From: Mytilus trossulus
Lineage: Eukaryota > Mollusca > Bivalvia > Mytilida > Mytilidae
NCBI RefSeq assembly: GCF_036588685.1
Contig: NC_086386.1
Span: forward strand, 31,425,883-31,489,882
Length of the DNA: 64,000 bases
Reading direction: 5' to 3'
In this document: piece by piece, positions 34,417-46,069 of the stretch
Layout of the letters: each line of letters begins with the position of its first letter
How positions within the stretch are numbered: position 1 is the stretch's first letter
Translations under genes and position numbers: made by a program
Notes under the pieces: generated by a model
What the model was told of the DNA's origin: nothing
What the model saw: only the letters and a program-made list of their open reading frames with translations
The model's database searches: none

Positions 34417-36099
34417 TTATATTTTGAAAATGAAAGCACCACCCTTGTTATCCACTAAACAAGTAATAAGCATAATTTCTAATTCTTTGTTGATGTCAAT
34501 TGCACACGGTTCCATGATTCCGTCCTCCTCACACAAAACAGTTCTAATTGTTTTACCATCGGATGACAGGACCACGATTATATTTTCCCCACGAGAAGTT
34601 ATATAAACAAACCCGTTCATATCTACTGCTATTCCCTCTGGTTGATATATATCCTCGTGATTAAATGCCCATAGATGTTCACCAGTTATGCTGTAGCAGT
34701 CAACTCTGTTATCATAATAATGTGTGCCATAAATTTTCCCGTTAAACAGTGAAATACGATGGACACAAATTTCTTCTAAAAATTCTTCGGTCATTTCTTT
34801 TAGGTTCAGTATCATGATTTTGCTATCCCCTTTATGGCTGATTACGATAACCTCACCATCACTTGCAACTCCGTAACCGTTATAAGCAAGTTTAATGGTT
34901 TTTAAAAGTTGAATTTTCTCTACGTCAACCAGCAGCAACTTTGTAGCTCCATAAAAAGTGACAGCAACTGTATTATCCTTAACAAAGCATAAATCATATG
35001 GTTCTTCTTCGAATGTCATCAGCTCTTTCATTAAGGTGCCATCACTATTGTACTGAATCATGCTATTCTCCTTGTCATGAAAAAGTAATAATGTACCATC
35101 CGGTAGTATACGACTGGTCATTGTTTGAAGGATTTCACCTTCCGGAACTCTTAATGTGTTCAAAAGCGAAGGTTTGATTTGCTCTATTCCGTGAACCATT
35201 GGAACTAAGTTTTGGGCTTGATCTTTTCTTCCAGTCTTGGTTTGGAAAATTTTCCTTGATGATTTGACAGATATATTTCCAAAGGATTTGACATCTTGTA
35301 AAATGGACTTTACAGTAGAAGAAACGGATATCTCCACATCATTGAACTGGCTGCTACTCTCTAACTCATCCAAGTATTTTGTTGCTTGTGATGTAGTTTT
35401 TTCGATTTCACGCAGGCCGATATATGTTTGCACTTCAGTTGCATGCTTAGTCATAGTAGAAAAGTCTTCCTGTAATTGTTCAATCAGTTCTGCGCGGTTT
35501 TCCGTTTGTTGAACCAGTGCCTCCATGTCTGTTGCCAATTTCGAATGTTGTGATTCTAAGTCGGTAAGGATTTCCTTCTCTAATTTGTCGAAGTAATCAT
35601 TTAGTAATTTGCGCGTTGTCCTTACCTCTTGAATGCCATTTATTTTTTGAATATGGATTGTTTTGATTTTGTCTTTTAAGTGTTTCAATACTTCTTCGAA
35701 ACTTTCTCTCAAATCTTGTAAATCTTTTTTAAGTAACGGAACGGCAGCAGATGATTTGAAATCTTTCAAAATATCATCAAGGGGTTTCAGGTCTTGACAC
35801 TTTTGGTGTTTATTGGCGATACAATGAATGCAGCAAGGACATGAATGGAAAGCACAATAAAGTTCGTACCTTTTGTCATGGTCTTGGCACCGGTTGCTCG
35901 TTTCCAGCATAAATCGTGGTAATTTGTGATAATCAACAGTACGCATCGTACTATGTTCTTTAGATGCTTTTGATCTTTTGTGATGTTTTTCGCAGTCTGT
36001 ACAAAGAAAAACATCACATTCTGTACACCAGGTGATTGCATTACTGGATATATCATCCTCCTTGCAGAGTGTGCATATATCTACACTCGATGATGCCAT
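34417..36099 (-). CDS. TRIM-like B-box / coiled-coil / beta-propeller protein without a RING
   Basis: 560 residues in one exon. A first B-box-type zinc site covers residues 9-49 (C9, C12, C25, C28, C33, C36, H39/H40, H49; ICTLCKEDD and WCTECDVFLCTDCEKHH). A second B-box covers 71-101 (CQDHDKRYELYCAFH, CPCCIHCIANKHQKC). A coiled coil runs from about 110 to 250. The rest, about 305-560, is a series of roughly 40-residue beta repeats such as GYGVASDGEVIVISHKGDSK and PEGIAVDMNGFVYITSRGEN, as in NHL-like six-bladed propellers. There is no N-terminal RING, so E3 activity is not supported. The family is strongly expanded in bivalves, and such proteins are usually annotated as TRIM56/TRIM71/TRIM45-like; the function is unknown. 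A splice acceptor (acatttcag) ends just upstream of the ATG at 36113, so the 5' UTR is spliced. Confidence 0.92.
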   Translation of the reverse strand: MASSSVDICTLCKEDDISSNAITWCTECDVFLCTDCEKHHKRSKASKEHSTMRTVDYHKLPRFMLETSNRCQDHDKRYELYCAFHSCPCCIHCIANKHQKCQDLKPLDDILKDFKSSAAVPLLKKDLQDLRESFEEVLKHLKDKIKTIHIQKINGIQEVRTTRKLLNDYFDKLEKEILTDLESQHSKLATDMEALVQQTENRAELIEQLQEDFSTMTKHATEVQTYIGLREIEKTTSQATKYLDELESSSQFNDVEISVSSTVKSILQDVKSFGNISVKSSRKIFQTKTGRKDQAQNLVPMVHGIEQIKPSLLNTLRVPEGEILQTMTSRILPDGTLLLFHDKENSMIQYNSDGTLMKELMTFEEEPYDLCFVKDNTVAVTFYGATKLLLVDVEKIQLLKTIKLAYNGYGVASDGEVIVISHKGDSKIMILNLKEMTEEFLEEICVHRISLFNGKIYGTHYYDNRVDCYSITGEHLWAFNHEDIYQPEGIAVDMNGFVYITSRGENIIVVLSSDGKTIRTVLCEEDGIMEPCAIDINKELEIMLITCLVDNKGGAFIFKI

Positions 36100-36664
36100 T
36101 TTCTTTTTATATCTGAAATGTATTTGTGAAATTAATATTGCAGGTGCAGTTTCGATATGCTAATTTGTCACAATTAGTTATGTAATATGTATTAATATGT
36201 TAATTCAGAATGAAAAACTAAGCTGAGTGTAAAATTTTGTTACTTTTAATAAGGAAAAGTAGAGTAACAGTCACTATTAATTATTTTATGTATCGTGTAA
36301 ACAAAACTCGGCTCGTTTATCAATCACTTAATTCGATTTTGATAATTTTGATAATAACTAGTCAATGATATTGCCAAGTCATTGTCCCTATACACACGCG
36401 TCGAATTACTTTGGTTTTTCGTTGTTTTGCAGATATAAATAAGGTAATATCTAATCAGTTTATTTGTAAAATCATATAACACATTGTACTTAGAAATGGT
36501 ATTATATACGGTTTATTTATATTTTAGCTTTGCACACGATAGTACATGGTCATGCATCCCTTAAACTGTTTGTGGCGTTTTTACACTAAATACATTGCAT
36601 GTATATTTATTAGTACTTAATCAGTGAGAAAACCATTAATTTTTTTCGTTGGCTGTGAGTTTAT
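36100..36664. other. Upstream region of the B-box gene
   Basis: Contains the 5' UTR splice acceptor near 36113 and AT-rich sequence. No promoter motif can be named safely. Confidence 0.35.
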
Positions 36665-37210
36665 AAAAAAGAAGATGTGGTATGATTGCCAATGAGACAA
36701 CTATCCACAAAAGACCAAAATGATACAAACATTAACAACTATATGTCACCGTACGGACTTCAACAATGAGCAAAGCTTATACCGCATAGTCAGCCATAAA
36801 AGGCCCCGATAAGACAATGTGAAACAATTCAAACGAGAAAATTAACGGCCTTATTTATGTAAAAAAATGAACGAAATACAAATATGTAACACATAAACCA
36901 ATGACGACCACTGAATAACAGGCTCCTGACTTGGGACATGCACATACATAAATAATGTGCGGGGTTAAACATGTTAGCGGGATCCAACCCCCCACCCCTA
37001 ACCTGGGACAGTACAGCATAAGAACGAACTATAAAAATCAGTTGAAAAGGCGTAACTCATCAGATAGACAAAAAATACAAGTGGACGTGGCCGGGTACTT
37101 ATACATCCCGACACAAAAAGACACAATGAACAGATCTGAGAGTACTCGCAGTTATCTGACAGCTAGTTCAATGTCACTAACAACTAATAAAAAAATCATG
37201 CCTTCAAGAA
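36665..37210 (-). repeat. Long copy of the GAGAGTTGTCTCATTGGCA family
   Basis: Starts gaagatgtggtatgattgcc, aatgagacaactatcc and continues caccgtacggacttcaacaa, catagtcagccataaaaggc, ctcctgacttgggacatgca and gcggggttaaacatgttagc. The open frame at 36955-37275 lies mostly in this repeat and is not called as a gene. Confidence 0.8.
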
Positions 37211-37659
37211 GTTTTTATCGGTGCTTATTGGTTTTTGTTTTATGTGAGTCATTTACTCTAAGACCGCAGCAGTAGTATTATCACCTTACTCTGTCTCAAT
37301 CTGTGTTAAATTGATATGTTTGATTATAGTGATTCTGCAAAGGTGTTACTTTTATTCTGCTCGAACATATTTTTTTTTATAGCTTGACGTATCTTATACA
37401 ATTAAGCAGGACTCTCTTCCTTTGTTTTATTCATTGTTTTTACCGCCGCTGTTTAAACGTTGAAATGTTCAAACACAAAAAAGTTGAAATAATAATTATT
37501 TCGGGATCAATCATATGGTTGTTAATTCTAGCACAGAGCCTTTTTTTGGATTTTTTTAATTTTTTTTATTTTGGTTTTTACAGCAAATTCGAGACCGTAA
37601 ATCCATTTAGAATACATTTTTACACTTAAATGTTGGAAATCAAACCTTAGAACAGGAGA

Positions 37660-37790
37660 ATTGTTTTCAAAACCTAGGCAAAAGATACAAAATGAGCATT
37701 CAAACTCATAAGTCAAAAACAAAATGACAACGCCATTACCAAAAAAACAACCACCAGCATAACCCCGGGTTAATATTAAGTGGTCCGGTT
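37660..37790 (+). repeat. Dispersed repeat fragment (ACATTCAAACTCATAAGTC type)
   Basis: cattcaaactcataagtcaa and caaaatgacaacgccatt recur inverted near 54330-54380 (ttgacttatgagtttgaatg) and near 58280-58320. Confidence 0.5.
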
Positions 37791-38740
37791 GAGTAAGCAG
37801 ATCATGTTTCATATGCGACCTGTTGTTATGAAAATAATTTTGGATATTTTGTCGAAATTGTACACTGAATTAATTTGGAATTCAAGCAAGACCTAAATGT
37901 AACACGTTGTTGAAATCCTACCACACCCATAAACTGTTGATTTTTTAAAAAATAAGTTTTAATCACATCATACGCAACGCTTTAAAGTTATCTCTACCCT
38001 GAAATGTGATGCCTAATCATATACAGTATAATGTAAACTCAATTAGAGACGGCCTTTCAAAATCTCATTTCTTTTATTCTGTTGTGACTCATCGAAAGAG
38101 ATTTATCACAAAATTTGTACCTACTTGAGCAGTACATACATGGTTGTCAAATTTGGAGCAAGGTATGAATTTAAGACAAAAGGTTTTTTTGTTATGTTTC
38201 CTCTGAGTTTTGGGGACAGCTGTGTGTAATTTCGATTTTATTTTAGCCATGAGGTAGTCAGTTTCTCTTAGAATTATGATTTTGAAGTACCACTGGTAAA
38301 ATCCGCTACTTTTATTCTGACTGTGAAATATTTGTTAACGTATTTTGCATAGTTGATGGTAGTTGAAGAGAGTGAAATATCAAAAATGTTCTTACCTTGC
38401 TGTACGTGTTAAAGGCGTCTGAACAGGGAAGTCAACGCACCAAACGATAGTAAATTTATTCATAATGTATCGTTTTATACATATAATTTAAAAAGTAGAG
38501 GTTTGCATAATTTACAGTTGAACGCTTATGAACAAACAACTCTAATATATAGATAGCTTGTTACCAAATCCTGCATATTCTGTTTCTTTGTTGTGCATCA
38601 TGTAAAATTTTAAATGGACCTGATTGCAAGGTTTAGGCACACAAACATTCAAATCAAACTAAGATGCATACACAAAAGTATTAGTATGTTGCAAATTTAC
38701 TGTTGAACGCATCACTGCAAACCAGTAAAAGTCTGAAATG
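37791..38740. other. Intergenic, nothing recognised
   Basis: AT-rich with no domain-bearing frame. Confidence 0.4.
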
Positions 38741-38744
38741 GTCT

Positions 38745-38990
38745 ATATCTGTACTCGACTGTACTGATTTTTACTCAACCAGTCTGAATTGTTCTTAAAT
38801 TTACTTGATGATACTCGACTGTAGTCTGAACCATACCCAACAGTCTGAACTTGTACTCGACCAATACTTAACAATTTTATACGTGTCTGAACCATGCTCG
38901 ACCTAGTCTGAACCATGTTAAACCTATTGTGTACCATACTCGACCTTGTCTGAACCATACTCGACAAAGTCTTAACCAACCTAGACCTAT
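38745..38990. repeat. Minisatellite of GTCTGAACCATACTCGACC units
   Basis: About ten diverged units of roughly 20-21 bp, for example gtctgaaccatgctcgacc, agtctgaaccatgttaaacc, tgtctgaaccatactcgac. Because the unit is near 21 bp, the minus strand stays open and gives a repeating MVQTRSS heptad. This is a repeat artefact rather than a supported protein. Confidence 0.85.
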
Positions 38991-39456
38991 TTTTTGTATC
39001 TACATGTATCTATTGTATTTCATCAATTTAGAAACTATTTCCCTTGACTAGAAAGTAGAAAGAAGTAGGTCCAGTAAGATTCCTTTTTGGTCGCAAAATA
39101 TAGCAGTTTTTTTAAATTGTTAAAATGTAAACTTTTAGTTATTTATTTATTAAAAAAGAAGAATGGTTCTGCTTCATAAAAATGGACCTTTTTGGAAAAT
39201 ACAATGCACATATATCGGGTAGTAGCATCATTAAGTCATGCGAAATTACTGAAATCTTCACAATTTTAGCATTTTAGTAAAATATAAGACGGTTTCCGTT
39301 TTATATGAAAGTGTATATTTAAGTTGTATTTGATGATATAATACATAACATATATAAAGGTTGAAGATTAACACGGATGCAGACACTTTATTTTTTGACA
39401 AAAACAATCTGAAAAGTGACAATATTGGGATTTTTTTTTTTTTAGATTTTTCATAT

Positions 39457-39740
39457 TTAAGGTGGTACCTAACACTACAGGGAGATAACTCTGTAAAATC
39501 AACAGAACGTTTTAATGACGTTGTGTTCTTAAGGGAATATTAAGCTTCTCAATGATAAAAATAAGTGTTTGTCAAACTGCTATATAACCAGTGTAATTTT
39601 TCTGATTAAACGGTTGGTTCAATATTTTTGATTTTTTTTTATATTTTTGTCAGAGGGTCAAAGTAAATACTTTGTCAAAATTTTAAGAAAAATTAAACGA
39701 GCCAAATTAATTTTAGTTCAGGTGTTAGGTACCACCTTAA
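39457..39740 (-). mobile_element. TTAA-bounded MITE (piggyBac-like), copy 2
   Basis: TTAA (39457-39460), GGTGGTACCTAACACTACAG, ending GTGTTAGGTACCACC and TTAA (39737-39740). Inverted relative to the copy at 21464, with high identity: aaaattaatttggctcgttt there against aaacgagccaaattaatttt here. Confidence 0.85.
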
Positions 39741-41663
39741 GCTTGAATCGGAGTGTTTTAAATGACTAAATCAGTTAAAATCTTTCATCTTTTACAACTA
39801 AATGAATCAACTTAAATACACCCTGTGATTAAAAAGTGTGCAAAATCTTTCGTCAGCTGAGATGAACCGGAAATTTGAGGTCAAATTCGGCTCTCCGTAG
39901 ATGTAGATGTAGATTTATGGTGTCATTTGAGTTGAAATTAAGCTATTCTGCAGTGAAATTGTTCTGTATTGAAATATATTTAAAATAGTATATAAAAACT
40001 ACACTTTTTATTTTGTTAAACTTAAGATTTAATATAACTATGATAATAGAATTTCCATAGCAATCCGTGGTAACCTTTTTAAAACGGAAATGTACATGTG
40101 TTCCAAAGTTACAGTAAACATTTATTTCAATTAAATTTTATACAGTTTTTCTAAAAAAAATAAGGTTTAATTACCTCAGCACATGTGTGTTTTACAGGTA
40201 ACTATAAGTCACATCTTTCTTAAACTCGTGTATTACTTATCTAGTAAATACAAAAGGCCCTTCGATTAAAGTTAAACAGGATGTTGCAATTCTTTTATGA
40301 CTTTTATTCAAAATTTAAAACTCTCTGAACATCCCTTTTTGATTTATATATATCATACATACTATATCCCAAATTATCATAAAAGATGTATTTCTAATAT
40401 AACGTTAACAATATCAAGGACAGAAAGTCACAGGACAAAAAGTCACAGTTTAGTTTTTAAATTATTTTTCATTGAACAAGAAAACACTTATTTAAAAAAT
40501 ATTTTTTTGTTTTTTTCTTGAACTTTTATATTTAAAGCAACTTTGTAATTGAAATTTATTCAATAAATATATTGTTTTCTATATTTTATTCTTAAATACT
40601 AGTACTTGAAACCAACTAAAACCTATGTTCTATGTGATTGGATTAACATATACCTGTAATGCCGGTATATGCGCTCATAAGATTAATGAAAAGCATGATT
40701 AAGTATTACTTGAGGGATTCGTCTGAGAAAATAAAGTTATTCAAAGTTTGCCTTAAGTTAACGTAGCAGCAGTTTGTTATTATGTTTACCCAACCATCCA
40801 ACCCTTTTATGATTTGGTAATTGTCAATGTGGATATTTAAAAATATGACGTTGTATTTATATGATTTATTCCTCTTTTGTAGATATATTTTGATTGTGTT
40901 ACTGTATATTCTATTATATGTTTGGATTTGTAGTGCGATGGCTGACATTATAGTGAAGGACTTTAGTTTGAGGAATTGGGAATGTGTAATTGATATTAAA
41001 GGCTGCTACACTTGTAGTCATTTATGTGTTGTCTTATTTATTAAATAATTTATATTATATAAGAATATAAAAGGCATTTTAAAATGACAAAAAGTTCATA
41101 TTTAATAAAAGAGCTACAGTTAAAAGATGTCCTCTCGTGGGCTGTTTTTTATTGACATAATATTTTTAAAATAATTTTAAGTACTATAGTTATTTTTAAA
41201 CAATTTGAAAGTTCTCAATTTACTTCCCTATGCATACGCAGCAACTGTTGTACACCAGGTTTACTTAAATTTGTTAAATAAACCTTCCTCAGTTTGTTTA
41301 ATACAATTTTTGTTCGATACATTTGATTCAAAATTACAATATAGCCATTTATTATGAATATCCTATGTGGGTGCATTATGGTATATCTAGCCCAGTGTCT
41401 TAAGACACTTGCCAATTATTGTTTAATCATAAGCAATTAACAGTTGTATTTTACCTTATAAGGAAATCTTTCTCTTTCCACTTTGAGACAACCTTTAAAG
41501 TAGTAAATGTTGACCCACTCCATATACACTATATGTTACACACACGTTATCAGTATGTTATAGAAATATAAATGTTTTATATAATCGACGCATCACTGAA
41601 TTATCAATGCTTTCAAAAATATAACGCTACACGATACGAGTATATATATACATTATATTACAG
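39741..41663. other. Non-coding stretch, no gene recognised
   Basis: AT-rich, short hydrophobic open frames only (as expected for poly-T rich DNA), no motif support. Confidence 0.4.
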
Positions 41664-41909
41664 GTATGCTCTCGGCACAACAACGGGATACGGGGGTAGC
41701 AATGTTCCGAAAATATCAACATATCACATCACTGGTTAGGAATAAACTCATTTTTTGTTTTTATGTATAATGTTCGGTATCTTGCTATATGTTACGCATA
41801 TGCCTACATACATTTTTAAATGATATATCAGTGCTTTTTGATCTAGTTGTGCTTCTATAGGCAAAAAACCCGGACAGGATGTAAATACCAGATTCTGGTG
41901 TACACATTG
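41664..41909 (+). CDS. Two candidate exons of an unidentified protein
   Basis: Exon 41664-41734 (acceptor ttacag, donor ACTG|gttagg) and exon 41861-41909 (acceptor ctatag, donor CATTG|gtaatg) join in a consistent phase. The joined frame reads YALGTTTGYGGSNVPKIS, TYHITG, GKKPGQDVNTRFWCTH. The composition is that of a real polypeptide rather than AT-driven noise, but I do not recognise the family and see no start exon. They might belong with the tail exon at 43672, though the phase does not fit a direct join in the frame preferred there. Confidence 0.3.
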
Positions 41910-42959
41910 GTAATGACATTATTCTTTTCAGTAATATTAACGTCTCTACCGTACGTTAGAATATGTTGCATAAAAGTTGTAATTAGATGTAATGATGTAA
42001 ATGGATCTAGCCTATTTTCACCAGGTAGTCCTGCGGACATAAGACTATAGGCGGCTCTACTACATTTTTTAATGTTTTGTTCAGTTGTTTCATTTTGAGA
42101 GTTTTGATCTCAGAAAATCCCAAGATGCGGAGATTTATCTACAGCATAGGACTTTCGTTTAAAGTTAAAACACTGTTTAAGATAGTTTCAAACGGTTGTT
42201 TGGTTCTATTTGTAATACAATGTTTTTTCTGAGGCTTTAAAACATAGTGATGAATTGGGTATATTCCGTGGGTTTATCTATAACAAGTTGTTGTTCTATT
42301 GGATTCTTGCTTATTTACGCAACATCATATGCACAGGCTATTGCATTAAAAGAGGTTTCACCGAACAATCCTGTGCAACATGTTCAAAGTTTTGAAGCAT
42401 TTTATATTCAATACATATTAGCACTTAGAAGAGCTCCCCACTGAAGTTCCAGTTGAACTGGAAACTTTTCTGAAGGGTAATTTGCGCATTTAGCGCATGT
42501 TTCTGTGTTTTTATATATTTCATCGATTAATATACAAGTTACTGTATTGACATCGGTGAAGTGTACTTTCCGTAGTAGCGTTGTTTAGACGAAAACATTG
42601 AAGGCGGATTCACCTCTAGTAATACTATTTTAAACGGTGATTTTTTTGTCCATGTATTCTCGTTATACTTCTACTATATTTGCTACATTCAGCGGTGAAG
42701 CATTCGCAGTGAAGCATCTCTGTTATGATGACTTTAGATCGAGAGAATGTTTTTAAAATATATACTGTAAAAGGATTACTTCTGTAAAATCGAAAACTTG
42801 ATTGACTTTAATCAAGTTAAATATAACGGTGGTTCCCATTTCTTCTCGGGTGGCGGGAATGTTTACAACTTTCAAAGTTTGTAAAAGTTATTTTGGTATT
42901 TACAGCCGATGCCATTATGTGTGGAGGCAAATCTAATATATTTGAATAGTTTGCTTGCT

Positions 42960-44150
42960 ACCTGAACTGTGTAGTCGAACTTTCCTCAAATTTGAACACA
43001 ACCTGATAATCCATAAAAAAAATCACATATAACTAGATAACATAATTTACATACTGCCCATCTTCTAATTTCCATTACATATATGTGCTGTGGATAATGG
43101 CAACAACTCTCGTAAATTTCTGGATTTTATACTTAATTTTGAAGTTTATCTAAAGAATACTGTGGTAGGAATGTTTTTATACATTCGTAACTTTCTAAAA
43201 AAAATGCTTATAAATTCCGATGATGTTACCGTTTAGTTTTAATTTCAAAAACATGTAAAATATAAAACGATATGCTATTAAATTGAGCGTTATCAAAATA
43301 TAATTATCTCCCAACACAGATATGAGAAAACCTTAATGATGCACATGTAAAATTCTTTATGCAAAACTATACTCTATTCCTTCTTCGTCCTTTAACTTAA
43401 TGGGAGAATAATCTGTGTTAATTCTCCCAAGGATTTGTATAATAAGTCTTACTATACAAATCATTGATTCCCCAAATATGACAAATCTCTTTTTGAACTA
43501 TCTTCTATCGAAGGACAAGATCTGTTCCAGTAGCTTGCTTTAGCATGGTAATATCCGACAAAAGTGCTGAATGTGCTTCATCAACTAAGAATTTAAGGTG
43601 ATCAACCATTGCTTAAATCTAAATATTCATTTTGTACTTTGCGTGAAATGCCATTGTCACTTTCTTCTTAGTGCATTGTTCAATCGCTGGAATCCGAATG
43701 CGACGAATCGTCCAAGAAATGCGATGTTCCAGTAATTATATATGACGATTCGCGTGTTAAAATACCTCAATGTGATATTACACTACTTAGAGATAAATCT
43801 TCATTGCAACCATGACTCCCTCTAAAATTTGAGTTACTATTGGTGATACCTTTGGGTGATGAACAACTATTGGAATTTATTTGTGAGGGTTTGCAGGATG
43901 GACCCCTAAGAAACAATATACCACCGTTTTCCAAAATATGCGAAAAACCTCCAAAATAACTGCATTGCTTTTAGAAATTTTTGTATGAATGTCACACTAC
44001 ACTATTGTTACTGATGTTTGAAACAGCTCCGTAAAACCATGAATGAAACTGCATTGATTCTTGAGTTGTGTAATAATCATATGTAATTATGTTGCTGTGA
44101 CATTTAATTATGTATATTGAGTGTTACATGATATGAAACAAAATGCCTTG
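42960..44150 (+). repeat. Segmental duplication, copy A
   Basis: Landmarks shared in order with 46.07-47.96 kb: acatatatgtgctgtggata (43078), aaaaacatgtaaaatataaa (43248), attaaattgagcgttatcaa (43277), the KIP-CD tail (43771), and aaactgcattgatt-type 3' sequence. Confidence 0.7.
43672..43815 (+). CDS. Candidate terminal exon, unidentified acidic tail
   Basis: After the acceptor tttcttcttag, a 48-codon frame reads CIVQSLESECDESSKKCDVP, VIIYDDSRVKIPQCD, ITLLRDKSSLQP and stops. A related, worn sequence at about 47550-47621 reads KIPSECDGPLFDITRDKSPC and stops, so this tail may be preserved in a duplicated copy. AATAAA occurs near 44271. Confidence 0.35.
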   Translation, partial: CIVQSLESECDESSKKCDVPVIIYDDSRVKIPQCDITLLRDKSSLQP

Positions 44151-44604
44151 TATGAAATATTCCATTATGAGAGATAGAGTGTCCCGCTAACAAAGTTCTC
44201 TAGTTCTAAAGAGAAATATCTGTTTGATGTGGAAATATACCTATAGTTCAAGGAATTCAGACTGTTTATCAATAAATAAACTTTCATTCAGAGATTAGCT
44301 CCTCTTCAGACAGAAATTCATCATTTTTGATTCTTAACATTATATTCATGCAATGATTTATTCCACCTTGACACTTTAGTGAACAAAAATATGATAAAAC
44401 AATGTCATGCTTTTTATAGACAAAGACATAAACTGTATATGTATCTTTAACCAGTTTCCACACTAATTGAAAGGATACCAATAGTGATGAACGTTTTGTT
44501 TTCGAGTGATCAGTCTGATGATCAAAACAAATCTGGAAAATAAAATTGCTGTAAGAGTTTGAAAAAAAAATCTGTTGTAAATAATATTATACATTTACGC
44601 ATTA

Positions 44605-45430
44605 AGGTGTTTCTACACGCGCGTCTGGCGTATCAAATTATAAGCCTGATACTAATTAAGCCATATACCCAGCAATATGTGATTTGAACTGCTAGATATG
44701 GTACAGTCTTATTTGTATCTTTTTAAATTATATTTGTAGTGTCTTCAAAATCGTAATTGATTTTACCTTCATATTCCATATACTATATCTATTCAAACTT
44801 TCAAAGAGCAAATTTGTATAGAAGTAATTTGTGTTATGATTTTTAATATAACAACAAAGCCAAAAACAAATAATAAGAGATCGAAAAATGATTAAAAGAC
44901 AAGAACACAACACAGAGAACTTCAGACTTAGCAAATAAACTCATCATAAATACCAGGACTAATTTTTTATATATATATATACGCCAGACACGCGTTTCGT
45001 CTACAAAAATAACCCTCATCAGTGACGCTCGAATCCTAAAAAGCCAAAAAGTCCAAACAAAGAACGAAGTCGAAGAGCACTGAGGACCAAAAATCCTAAA
45101 CGTTTTGCCAAATCCAGCTAAGGTAATCTATGCCTGAGGTAGAAAAGCCTTAGAATTTCAAAAATTCAAAAATTTGTAAACAGTTGATTTATAACTATAA
45201 ATATAACCATATTAATGATAGTTCATGTCAGCTTAAAAAGTGCTGACTACTGGGCTGGTGATACCCTCGGGGAAATAAATCTCCACAAGCAGTGTCATCG
45301 ACCCAGTGGTTGTAAATAAACTCATCATAGATACCCAGACTAATTTTTTTTTATATACGCCAGACGCGCGTTTCGTCTACAAAAACCTCATCAGTGACGC
45401 TCGAAACCAAAAAAGCCAAAAAAGGCAACA
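44605..45430 (+). repeat. Cluster of ACGCGCGTTTCGTCTAC repeats
   Basis: A short reverse piece at 44612-44650 (ctacacgcgcgtctggcgta), a full forward copy at 44937-45315 (acgccagacacgcgtttcgt, tcatcagtgacgctcgaatc, gttttgccaaatccagctaa, gactactgggctggtgatac, tcgacccagtggttgtaaat) and a third partial copy from 45316 (cgccagacgcgcgtttcgtc). The second and third sit head-to-tail. Confidence 0.9.
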
Positions 45431-46069
45431 CGAACCCCACAAATATCCGGTTATAGTTTCAAGTGCTACGGAATGATAATCATATCTCGCTCCTCATGCG
45501 GTACTCGTCGAGTAATTTTCAATTTATTTTCAAATTGAGTGTATTCGTAAATAACAATCATTGCTGTCATTTTTAGATGCATTTTCAGAATGTTTTATCT
45601 GTGTTCGCATGTTTAAAAATATGACTCTGAATGAATTGCAGCACGCTAAGTCAAATTATTTTTTCTTCCGAGAGCACTTGTTATATGACCTTCTAGGTTG
45701 ACAAACAATTACCTTAATTTAACTTATTGAACATTTGAAAAACAACACAAAAATATGGTTATTACTTTATACTTTATAAACAAAATGGTTGACAGGTGAT
45801 ACATAATGCACACATACATTTAACTTCAAATGCTATTTTTTTCTGAAATTTCCCCCCCCCCCCCACCCATTTTGTCTCTCATTTGAGCTGTCAATGGATG
45901 CATCAATGTAATTAGATAGTTAAGATTTAACTTATTTTATGTTATCATCCAAATACAGTTTTGCTTTGAGCTAAAACATGAAGATTCATTTTCGCTAATT
46001 TAATTGAAATACACATCTTCATTTTAAATTTTACTGCACTCAGAAGTCTATACATTTTCATCGTAGTTT

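Noticed and set aside
35237..35512. 91-residue plus-strand frame over the B-box gene
   Set aside because: Shadow of the coiled-coil coding region.
36955..37275. 106-residue plus-strand frame
   Set aside because: Lies mostly inside a high-copy dispersed repeat.
41847..42050. Membrane-like frame overlapping the second orphan exon
   Set aside because: It reads through the gtaatg donor in a different frame; a hydrophobic chance frame in AT-rich DNA is as likely.
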